From Acidicapsa acidisoli (GTDB taxonomy: Bacteria; Acidobacteriota; Terriglobia; Terriglobales; Acidobacteriaceae), in NCBI RefSeq assembly GCF_025685625.1, contig NZ_JAGSYI010000003.1, positions 310,001 through 374,000 of the forward strand: a stretch of DNA of 64,000 bases, written 5' to 3'. The translations under genes and the position numbers were made by a program. A model generated the notes under the pieces. It searched no databases. It saw only the letters and a program-made list of their open reading frames with translations, and was not told where the DNA came from. Below are positions 34,101-40,580 of this stretch, piece after piece; positions within the stretch are counted from its first letter, which is position 1; the number at the start of each line of letters is the position of its first letter.

Positions 34101-36317
34101 GGGCATCGCTCGCAGTTCGCGAACCATGGCGCCGATGCGACGGCCGAATTCGAGCGGGCGGCCGGGACCGTCGCCTTTCCAGAAGGGCATTTTGCCGGGT
34201 TCGCCAGGGGCGGGTGAGACGAGGACGCGATCGTGGGTGATTTCGTCGATGCGCCAGGTGGTTGCGCCGAGGATGAAGGTCTCGCCTTCGCGGGACTCGA
34301 AGACCATCTCTTCGTCGAGTTCGCCGACGCGCAGGCTTTTGCCTTCGCTGTTGGAGAGGAAGACACCGTAGAGACCGCGGTCGGGGATGGTTCCGGCGTT
34401 GAGAATGGCGAGGCGGGTTGCTCCCTGACGCGCGGATAGAACGTTGCGAACACGGTCCCAGGTGAGGCGCGGGCGAAGTTCGGCGAACTCGTCGGAGGGG
34501 TAGCGGCCACTGAGGAGATCGAGAACGCTTTCGAAGGTGGAACGGGTCAGGCCGCCGAAGGGTGCAGCGCTGCGGACGATTCGGAAGAGGTCGTCGAAGC
34601 TGACTTCCGTGGCTTGTTCTGGGATGAAATCCTGGGAGGTTTTGGCTTCGAATTCTTCGCCGTTCTGGCCTTCAAATTCGGCGAAGAGGGGTTTTCTGGT
34701 GGAGGCACGGGATTTTGGCTTCAGCGTTCGTTTGCGGGTGGTCTTCTCTGGTGGCGGAAGGTTGGGTGGGTGGGCGACGATGGCTACAATTTGCTGGGCT
34801 AGGACGTCGAGGGGGTTGCGCGGGAAGCGCGTGGATTCAATGTGCGCTTCGTGCATGGCGTGAGTCATGGCGGCGCAGGCGACGAGGTCGGCGCGGTATT
34901 TGGGGAAGATGACGCCTTCGCTGACGGCTCCGACGGAGTGGCCGGCGCGGCCGATGCGCTGCATACCGCTGGCTACCGATGGTGGGGATTCGATCTGGAT
35001 GACGAGATCGACGGCGCCCATGTCGATGCCGAGTTCGAGGGTGGAGGTGGCGCAGAGGCCGCGGAGTTTGCCGGCTTTTAGCTGCTCTTCGATGATGAGG
35101 CGCTGTGGGGCGGCGATGGAGCCGTGATGGGCGCGGACGATGTCTTCGCCCGCCAGCTCGTTCAATGCTCCGGCGAGGCGTTCGGCTACCTGGCGGCTGT
35201 TGACGAAGAGGATGGTGGAGGTGCGTTCGCGGATGATTTCGAGAAGGCGCGGGTGGATGGCGTTCCAGATGGAGACGCGTTTGGGGGTCTGGCTGGCTGG
35301 GCCGGATGGGATTTCTTCCTGTTGGCCGAGGCGCGCCATGTCCTCGACTGGGACTTCGATGCAGAGTTTTAGTTGCTTGGGGGCGCTGGCGTTGACGATG
35401 GTTACGGGGCGGTAGTGGAGGTTGCTGATTTCGATGATGTCGGCGGACCAGGATTCGGTTTCGGAGGACAGAATCTCCTGCGAAAGAATAAGTTCATCTG
35501 GTGAATCGGCTTTGGAGTCATTCCCTCGGGGGCTAAAGCCCGCATTTTCTGGCTCGCTGGTGGCGCGGCTAAAGCCGCGCCCTTTCAAAGCATCTGGGTT
35601 CTTGGTTTCAGTCGCGGGAACTTCTACGCCGCCGAGGAAGCGGGCTACTTCTTCGAGTGGGCGCTGGGTGGCTGATAGGCCGATACGCTGGATGTTTCTT
35701 CTTGTGAGGGCTTGCAGGCGTTCGAGGGACAGGGCGAGGTGTGCGCCACGCTTGGTGGGGACGAGGGCGTGGATTTCGTCGATGATGACGGTGTCTACGG
35801 TGTGGAGGGATTCGGCGGATTGCGAAGTGAGGAGGAGGTAGAGCGATTCCGGGGTGGTGATCAGGATTTCGGACGGCGTGCGGCGGAAACGGGCGCGGTC
35901 TTTTTGCGTGGTATCGCCGGTGCGGATGCTGATTTCGGGGTCGTGGACCGGGACGCCCATGCGGCGGGCCATGTTGGCGATTCCAGCGAGCGGGGAGCGG
36001 AGGTTGCGCTCGACATCGACGGCGAGGGCTTTGAGTGGGGAGACGTAGACGATTCTGCAGCCAGGGCCTGCTGGGCGCTGCTGGAGCATCAGGCGGTCTA
36101 AACACCATAGGAAGGCGGTCAGCGTTTTGCCGGTGCCGGTGGGGGCGAGGATGAGGGTGCTTTCGCCGCGTGCGATGGCTGGCCACCCGAGACGCTGCGG
36201 TGCGGTTGGCTCTTCGAAGACTTCGCGAAACCAGGCTGCGGTTACGGGGTGGAAGCTGGCGAAGGGGTCGGTGGGTGCTTCGGGCGCTGGTTTCGGGATG
36301 GGCTTGCGCGGGGCCAT
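31170..36317 (-). CDS. lhr: Lhr-type ATP-dependent helicase, with repeats inside the frame
   Basis: 1715 residues from ATG 36317 (MAPRKPIPKPAP); Lhr proteins are usually about 1400-1550. Superfamily 2 motifs are clear: LAPTGTGKT (59-65), PLKALAVDVERNL, TTPESLY, DEIHAL, GLSATQRPL, TILFVNSRQVAERL, HHGSIA, ATSTLELGIDMGAVDL and QRIGRAGHS. The long C-terminal part with winged-helix and DUF4880-like domains is intact (RRLLEVRIAGEKR, FRPGGLHREWCDAEILRLIRRK). Lhr unwinds RNA:DNA and acts in DNA repair. Three dispersed repeats are translated inside it, at about residues 244-265, 1402-1411 and 1426-1449, all in surface-like linkers. This explains part of the extra length. Confidence 0.9.
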   Translation of the reverse strand: MAPRKPIPKPAPEAPTDPFASFHPVTAAWFREVFEEPTAPQRLGWPAIARGESTLILAPTGTGKTLTAFLWCLDRLMLQQRPAGPGCRIVYVSPLKALAVDVERNLRSPLAGIANMARRMGVPVHDPEISIRTGDTTQKDRARFRRTPSEILITTPESLYLLLTSQSAESLHTVDTVIIDEIHALVPTKRGAHLALSLERLQALTRRNIQRIGLSATQRPLEEVARFLGGVEVPATETKNPDALKGRGFSRATSEPENAGFSPRGNDSKADSPDELILSQEILSSETESWSADIIEISNLHYRPVTIVNASAPKQLKLCIEVPVEDMARLGQQEEIPSGPASQTPKRVSIWNAIHPRLLEIIRERTSTILFVNSRQVAERLAGALNELAGEDIVRAHHGSIAAPQRLIIEEQLKAGKLRGLCATSTLELGIDMGAVDLVIQIESPPSVASGMQRIGRAGHSVGAVSEGVIFPKYRADLVACAAMTHAMHEAHIESTRFPRNPLDVLAQQIVAIVAHPPNLPPPEKTTRKRTLKPKSRASTRKPLFAEFEGQNGEEFEAKTSQDFIPEQATEVSFDDLFRIVRSAAPFGGLTRSTFESVLDLLSGRYPSDEFAELRPRLTWDRVRNVLSARQGATRLAILNAGTIPDRGLYGVFLSNSEGKSLRVGELDEEMVFESREGETFILGATTWRIDEITHDRVLVSPAPGEPGKMPFWKGDGPGRPLEFGRRIGAMVRELRAMPLPAALTRLVTAHDLDPGAAENLMRFLADQHEATGQVSDDRNIVIERCRDELGDWRVCVLTPFGSRIHIPWAMAVAARIRAAGGPDVETLWGDDGFVLRFPDSDEPPTSDWFMVESAEAMSLVLRQLGATALFAGRFREAAGRALLLPRRRADGRAPLWQQRKRAYDLLSVASRYPGFPLLLETYRECLRDVFDMPALIETLCAIEQRQLRVHVVDTRTPSPFASSLLFSYAANFLYDGDAPLAERRAQALTIDQDQLRELLGEADLRELLDGDAMAEIEEQQQCLVDPYRARSADGLHDLLLRLGDLTREELALRVTGPEVLESLDRLIRTRRLLEVRIAGEKRLIAIEDCARYRDGLGIPLPPGIPAALLEPVAQPVIELVRRYARTHCPFTLEEVARRFALDPAQAELALNHLATENRIVEGGFRPGGLHREWCDAEILRLIRRKSLAKLRKEVEPVEQQTLARFLTHWQGLLIPRRGMDALLDAIENLQGAPLPASLIETAILPARIANYQAGDLDTLIAAGEISWSGVEPLGERDGRVALYLADKMPLLAVPHPSNTILSEREEQLLASLQKSGASFFTQLHESVGGGYPGESLDALWSLVWRGLVTNDSLHPLRAYVTRPESVRNNRKQHQNGTFRSRRTVPATAQGRWSIIESQARVTQVSTLRPGISPSTTASESTPNSRSPKGTGFSPYVKEPRSDGALAPEANLPTTTESTHALALQLLNRYGVLLRECAAAENIPGGFSAIYPVLKALEESGRIRRGYFVAGLGATQFALPAAIDLLRSLRSTPQLPEGTKPEFVLLAATDPANPYGSTLKWPELPPESEDTESAPRILTRAAYAQVVLCAGRLVAWLRRGNPNLLVFLPADEPERSQIAEGLARFLAELGQSRLQQDQSSSHHSGYLISTINGLPVAAHPIARALQEAGFHPGPLGMHLRRPTNLPPRPATQGLQPNRLSPEQAAMNRPALTRPD
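31970..32040. repeat. Dispersed repeat, family B copy 2, inside lhr
   Basis: CTCAGGGGCTAAAGCCCC and TACGGGCTGAAGCCCGTACC repeat the two-palindrome unit seen at 20947. It lies in the lhr frame and is translated as part of GTGFSPYVKEPRSDGALAPE. The frame is preserved. Confidence 0.85.
32085..32120. repeat. Dispersed hairpin repeat, family A copy 5, inside lhr
   Basis: CCCGGGTCTC (32085-32094) and GAGACCTGGG (32101-32110) surround AAAGTC. One pair is G:U, which keeps the RNA stem. The copy is in the lhr coding frame, just 45 bases from the family B copy, and reads in part as TQVSTLRPGIS. Confidence 0.8.
35522..35586. repeat. Dispersed repeat, family B copy 3, inside lhr
   Basis: CGGGGGCTAAAGCCCG and GGCGCGGCTAAAGCCGCGCC are two palindromes on the family B plan, with different arms. 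They lie in lhr and are translated as part of GRGFSRATSEPENAGFSPRG, which separates the VPATETKN segment from SADIIEISNLHYRP. Confidence 0.8.
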
Positions 36318-36416
36318 CGGTATTTTCAAGGATAGACCCAACGGTGCTGCCTCTAATCTTGCTGCGTCATAGCGACGGTGTTGTATACGCGCATCGCAGT
36401 CCCTGATACTGATTGC

Positions 36417-37412
36417 ATGACGATTTCCGAGCGGTGGATCACTGCGATCGAGGACGCTTGTACCGAGCCGGACCTGGCGCGATCCAACCAATCGATAACG
36501 AGGCTGCACTACTTACTCTCCGAGGCGCTCGCCGATAGGCTAGGGCGCGAGGGCGGGCCGAACTTCCACTCATGGGCAGTCTGGGGCTCGCGAAAAGCGG
36601 GCGTGACAATCAGACAAGAAGACCTCGACAGCGCGATCGTCAACGCAACCACGACGGCAGGCGTCGTGGGTAGCGTGATCGGTGCCGCGACGGGGGTTCT
36701 CGCCGGGCGTTGGCTCCACTGGGGTCCTTACTACTCCACAGCGGTGATCGGAGCGGGCATCGGAACGCTTACCGGCGGCTGGACCGGACGGCAGATCGCG
36801 ATCTGGAGCCGCGAGAAGGCGGCGAGGCTTATTCTTCAGGGTAATCAAACTGTGCTTCAAGACATCGGGGAGCAGTCAGCGCGGTTTCTGGAATTGCTCG
36901 AAAATGACGCCACGAGAGAGGGACGAGAGGCGTTCTTTGCAGGTCTGCGGCCAGGCTCGACCGAACGGCATGGCCAGGATCGGCTCGCGACTGCATTTCG
37001 TTCTTACCTCGCGGCCTTCGACTCGAACGATTTGGAGACGAAGCGCGCGGAAATGATCGCGGGCAACTGCGAGATTGTCTACCATGAGCACATTCGGCTC
37101 GAGCCATACATACGGAGCGCGATGCCGTTCATCATAAGGCGTTGCGCAACCCGGAGATTGATGACTTATGAGATCGGCGAGAAAGTCTTAACTGTCGGCG
37201 AAGACCTTCCAGGCATCCCGACCCCGACCGCGGCGAAAAACTGGGCCAAGATCGAAGAACGGATGCGTTATGTCTTCGCCCTCTTCCGAAAGTTTCATAA
37301 CTCACCGGAGGTGTTCTCAGCGCCGTACCCCGAGATGGAGATGCCACAATTCGGGAGGGACGGGCGATCGCCTTATGAGGCTAAAGCGCCGTCAACCTGC
37401 GAATGGCCATAA
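36417..37412 (+). CDS. Hypothetical protein with glycine-zipper membrane segment
   Basis: 331 residues from ATG 36417 (MTISERWITAIEDA). After FHSWAVWGSRKAGVTIRQEDL there is a hydrophobic glycine-rich hairpin (AGVVGSVIGAATGVLAGRW and STAVIGAGIGTLTGGWTGRQIA) of the glycine-zipper kind. A helical, charged region follows (LELLENDATREGREAFFAGL, RLATAFRSYLAAFDSNDLETKRAEMIAGN). No catalytic motif or family is recognised. It is divergent from lhr with about a 100-base gap. A pore-forming or effector role is only a guess from the membrane hairpin. Confidence 0.6.
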   Translation: MTISERWITAIEDACTEPDLARSNQSITRLHYLLSEALADRLGREGGPNFHSWAVWGSRKAGVTIRQEDLDSAIVNATTTAGVVGSVIGAATGVLAGRWLHWGPYYSTAVIGAGIGTLTGGWTGRQIAIWSREKAARLILQGNQTVLQDIGEQSARFLELLENDATREGREAFFAGLRPGSTERHGQDRLATAFRSYLAAFDSNDLETKRAEMIAGNCEIVYHEHIRLEPYIRSAMPFIIRRCATRRLMTYEIGEKVLTVGEDLPGIPTPTAAKNWAKIEERMRYVFALFRKFHNSPEVFSAPYPEMEMPQFGRDGRSPYEAKAPSTCEWP

Positions 37413-37459
37413 AGTCCAGCTTTTCGGTAGCTCCCTGCTATCGAAGCTAGTACAAGTTC

Positions 37460-38374
37460 TTAACTCGGCTGTCTTGGGCGGAAGTAGCAGGTGCCGCCGG
37501 ATAAGTGGGAGGTCCAGATGGTGGGGTCGGCGGGTTGTTCGCTGGAGCCCAGGAAGAGAATGCCGTCTGAAGCTAACAGGCGGTGAATGTTGATCAGGAG
37601 CTTTTTGCGGGATTCCTGGGAGAAGTAGAGCATTACGTTGCGCAGGAAGATTACATCGAAGCGGCTGGAAAAGGGCAGCGTGTCGCTGCACAGGTTGGCC
37701 TGGCGGAAGTTGCAGAGGTTGCGCAGTTCGGGTTTCACTGACCAGTGTTCGCCGTGATCGCCTTGGCTGTGGTGTTGGAAGAAGCGGACGATATTGCGGG
37801 CGGGAAGGCCGCGGTTCATCTCGATTCGGTGGTACGTGCCTGCCTGGCAGCGTTGGATGACTTCGGCGGAGATGTCGGTGCCTTCAATTCTCACGTTCCA
37901 GTTGGCCAGGTGCGGGAAGTGCTCGAGGAGCAGCATGGCCGTCGAGTAGGCTTCCTGGCCGGTGGAGCAGGCGGCGCTCCAGATGCGGAGGGTGCGGGTG
38001 TCGCGGCGGTTTTCGATGAGCGCGGGGAGCAGTTCGGTGCGGAGCAGTTCGAAGGGGCGGCTGTCGCGGTAGAAGCTGGTTTCGTTGATGGTCATGGCCT
38101 CGGCTACCGCGCGTTCGAGTGCCGGGTCACGCTTGAGGCGAAGGTGCTGGATGAGCGCTTCGATGCTGGCGAGGCCGTGTGCGCGGACGAGCTTGCTCAG
38201 GCGGGTTTCGAAGAGGTAGTCACGCGAGGGGTCGAGGACGTTTTGCGTGTGTTCGAAGACGAGTTGGCGCAGGTAGGCGTAATCGATTGCGGCCGTATAT
38301 GGCGACGACGCTGGCGCGGACGGTTCGGATAGAGGCTTCGCGGGAAGGGGCTTTGCGAACAGATTGGAATTCAC
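37460..38374 (-). CDS. cheR: Chemotaxis protein methyltransferase CheR
   Basis: 304 residues. It methylates glutamates of chemoreceptors using S-adenosylmethionine. The N-terminal helical domain (YLRQLVFEHTQNVLDPSRDYLFETRLSKL) leads into MTINETSFYRDSRPFELL, the methyl-donor site IWSAACSTGQEAYSTAMLL, VRIEGTDISAEVI and VIFLRNVMLYFSQESRKKLL. These match CheR throughout. It is the last gene of the cheA-W-Y-B-R operon and overlaps cheB by four bases. The ending GSSEQPADPT and YFRP is normal for the family. Confidence 0.94.
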   Translation of the reverse strand: MNSNLFAKPLPAKPLSEPSAPASSPYTAAIDYAYLRQLVFEHTQNVLDPSRDYLFETRLSKLVRAHGLASIEALIQHLRLKRDPALERAVAEAMTINETSFYRDSRPFELLRTELLPALIENRRDTRTLRIWSAACSTGQEAYSTAMLLLEHFPHLANWNVRIEGTDISAEVIQRCQAGTYHRIEMNRGLPARNIVRFFQHHSQGDHGEHWSVKPELRNLCNFRQANLCSDTLPFSSRFDVIFLRNVMLYFSQESRKKLLINIHRLLASDGILFLGSSEQPADPTIWTSHLSGGTCYFRPRQPS

Positions 38375-39636
38375 GGTGTCACCCAGCCGATTCCAGAAGC
38401 TCCAGCTTCCCGAGGATCAGTTTCCCGAAGGTCAGGGGCTTCGCGTTGGCTCCGGGCTGAGAGCCGGAGGATCTCTGATGCGATTGCGTTGAGGGGCAGG
38501 ATGCGGTTGGCGAGTCCGGCCTGGGCGACTGCGCCGGGCATTCCCCAGACGGCGCTGGTGGGCTCGTCCTGCGCGAGGAGGACGCCGCCGTGCTGACGGA
38601 GGATGCGGCTGCCGGCGAGGCCGTCGTGGCCCATGCCGGTGAGGATGACTCCGAGGAGGCGTCCGCTGTAGACGGCCGCGGCGGTGCGGAAGAGGACGTC
38701 GACGGAGGGACGGCAGTGATTTTCAGGGGCTTGGCGGGTGAGGCGCAGGACCGGCGCAGAGGATGAATGGTGATCCGGCATGGCACTGTGAGCGGAGACT
38801 TCCATGTGCCAGTCGCCTTTGGCGATGTAGATGTGGCCGGGGCGGACCGGCTCGCCTTCTGCGGCTTCGTGGACGCGGAGAGGACAGCGGCTGTCGAGGC
38901 GTTCGGCGAGATGTTTGGTGAAGAGCTCTGGCATATGTTGCACGATGAGAATTGGAAGCGGAAAGGCAGCCGGTAGACCGGGCAGCAGGAGATCGAGCGC
39001 GGCGGGACCGCCGGTGGAGACGCCGATTAGAACAGCTGCGGGCGCGAATCCGGATGGCGGTTGCTGGGGAGGGGTGGAGAACGCGAGATTTGCGGTGACT
39101 GGTGTGCGCGGAGGCGCGGCAGGAGATGATAAAGGAAATGCCGAGGCGTGTCCTCTGGCGGAGCCGTGCGATGGGCTGCCCAGTGCGGTGAGAGCGAGAA
39201 TCTTTGGAACGAGATCCTGAGCCAGCGCTTGCACCGCTGCTTCGCGGGAGGGCTGTCCGGTGGGTTTTGCTACGTAATCGGAGGCGCCGCTGGCCAGTGC
39301 TTCGATGGTGACCTGGGCTCCGCGCTGGGTCAGTGAACTGCACATGATGACAGGAATGCGGGTAGGCCGAGCGCGAATTTGCCGGAGCGTGCTGAGGCCG
39401 TCCATGACGGGCATTTCCACGTCGAGCAGGATCAGGTCGGGACGCACCGAGTCGATGACGCGAAGCGCGGATGCGCCGTCGGAGGCGGTGCCCGCGACTT
39501 CGAGGCGCGAGTCGGAGCTGACGACGCTTCGCAGCAGGGCGCGCATGACGGCGGAGTCATCGACGATGAGGATGCGGGCAGGCCGTGGCGGCGCTGCGGG
39601 TGTCGGTTGGGGTATCAAGACGTCAGGCCTCCGCAA
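38371..39636 (-). CDS. cheB: Chemotaxis protein-glutamate methylesterase CheB
   Basis: 421 residues with two domains. The receiver (RILIVDDSAVMRALLR, LILLDVEMPVMDGLSTL, about residues 20-140) ends with a long linker. The methylesterase domain has VLIGVSTGGPAALDLLLP (catalytic Ser), LIVQHMP (His) and VILTGMGHDGLAG (Asp). It removes methyl groups from receptors and is activated by phosphate from CheA. It overlaps cheY by 14 bases and cheR by four. The linker is longer and more alanine/proline-rich than usual, but all catalytic residues are present. Confidence 0.94.
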   Translation of the reverse strand: MRRPDVLIPQPTPAAPPRPARILIVDDSAVMRALLRSVVSSDSRLEVAGTASDGASALRVIDSVRPDLILLDVEMPVMDGLSTLRQIRARPTRIPVIMCSSLTQRGAQVTIEALASGASDYVAKPTGQPSREAAVQALAQDLVPKILALTALGSPSHGSARGHASAFPLSSPAAPPRTPVTANLAFSTPPQQPPSGFAPAAVLIGVSTGGPAALDLLLPGLPAAFPLPILIVQHMPELFTKHLAERLDSRCPLRVHEAAEGEPVRPGHIYIAKGDWHMEVSAHSAMPDHHSSSAPVLRLTRQAPENHCRPSVDVLFRTAAAVYSGRLLGVILTGMGHDGLAGSRILRQHGGVLLAQDEPTSAVWGMPGAVAQAGLANRILPLNAIASEILRLSARSQREAPDLRETDPREAGASGIGWVTP

Positions 39637-39991
39637 ATCCGAGCATGGCCAGTTTTTCGGTGAGGGCCTGGTTATCGAATGGCTTCATCAGGTATTCGTC
39701 GGCACCGGCGTCGAGAGAGAGCGTGATGAATTCGTTCTCCGCTTCGGTGGTGACCATCATGACCTTGATGTCGGAAAAGCCCTCGGACCGCATTTTCTTG
39801 AGCATGGACAGTCCGTCCATGACGGGCATGTTCCAGTCGACCAGCGCGAGATCGAAGGGGGCGTCGTTTTGCAGTTGCATGAGGCCAGCCCAGCCGTCGG
39901 TGGCCTCTTCGCACTCGATTCCTTTGGCTTCGAGCAGTCCACGCAGGTAATCTCGCACGAAGCGCGAGTCATCGACGATCAATGCACGCAT
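39623..39991 (-). CDS. cheY: CheY-like single-domain response regulator
   Basis: 122 residues, receiver domain only. VDDSR holds the acidic pair, Asp52 in LALVDWNMPVMDG is the phosphorylation site, TTEAENEF has the switch Thr, and Lys103 in YLMKPFD is the conserved lysine. This is the CheY architecture. The product is cytoplasmic and should carry signal from CheA to an output such as the flagellar motor or a pilus. The gene follows cheW by about 80 bases and overlaps cheB. Confidence 0.92.
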   Translation of the reverse strand: MRALIVDDSRFVRDYLRGLLEAKGIECEEATDGWAGLMQLQNDAPFDLALVDWNMPVMDGLSMLKKMRSEGFSDIKVMMVTTEAENEFITLSLDAGADEYLMKPFDNQALTEKLAMLGFAEA

Positions 39992-40070
39992 TGTTTCTCC
40001 TTCGCACGGGCCATAATTTGCGGATCTTGCTCGCGCATTCCATCTCCCTGAGGGGGCCGTTCAAAACCTT

Positions 40071-40580
40071 CTAAGCTGCAGTCGCGCCGAGGCGCATGGG
40101 ATCTAGCTGCTCGGGATCGAGCATGACGAGCAGGCCTTGCGGGAGCTTGTAGGCTCCGGCAAAGAGAACGCTGCGGCGTCCTTCGAGCGTGGATGGGTTC
40201 GGTTCGTGGTCGGCCGAGGATACGGTGAGCACTTCGCCGACTGAGTCGACGAGGAGACCGAAGCAGCCGCCGGCGCTTTCGAGCACGAGAATGTCGTGGC
40301 GGGTGTCTGCGCCTTGCATTTCTTTGCCGGGAAGTCCGAGGAGTTGGCGCAGGCTGACGGTGGTGAGGACCTCGCCGCGATAGTGGACGAGGCCGCCGAC
40401 GAATTCGGGCGCGAGGGGAACGGACTGCGAACGGGCGTTGCCGAGAATCTCAAGAATGTGCGTGATGGGAAGGCCGAAGAGCGTTGGCCCGACTCGAACG
40501 GAGCACATCTCCAGCATTACCGGCGCGGCGGCTCCTTTGCGAAGCGCCAAAGTTGATTTTGCGGTTGATCTGGCGCTCAT
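40071..40580 (-). CDS. cheW: Chemotaxis coupling protein CheW
   Basis: 169 residues from ATG 40580. CheW joins chemoreceptors to CheA. The fold is visible: SVRVGPTLFGLPITHILEIL, SVPLAPEFVGGLVHYRGEVLTTVSLRQLLGLP, HDILVLESAGGCFGLLVDSVGEVLTV and AYKLPQGLLVMLDPEQL. The start at 40580 overlaps the cheA stop by four bases (ATGA), which argues against the longer frame. It is the second gene of the operon. Confidence 0.92.
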   Translation of the reverse strand: MSARSTAKSTLALRKGAAAPVMLEMCSVRVGPTLFGLPITHILEILGNARSQSVPLAPEFVGGLVHYRGEVLTTVSLRQLLGLPGKEMQGADTRHDILVLESAGGCFGLLVDSVGEVLTVSSADHEPNPSTLEGRRSVLFAGAYKLPQGLLVMLDPEQLDPMRLGATAA

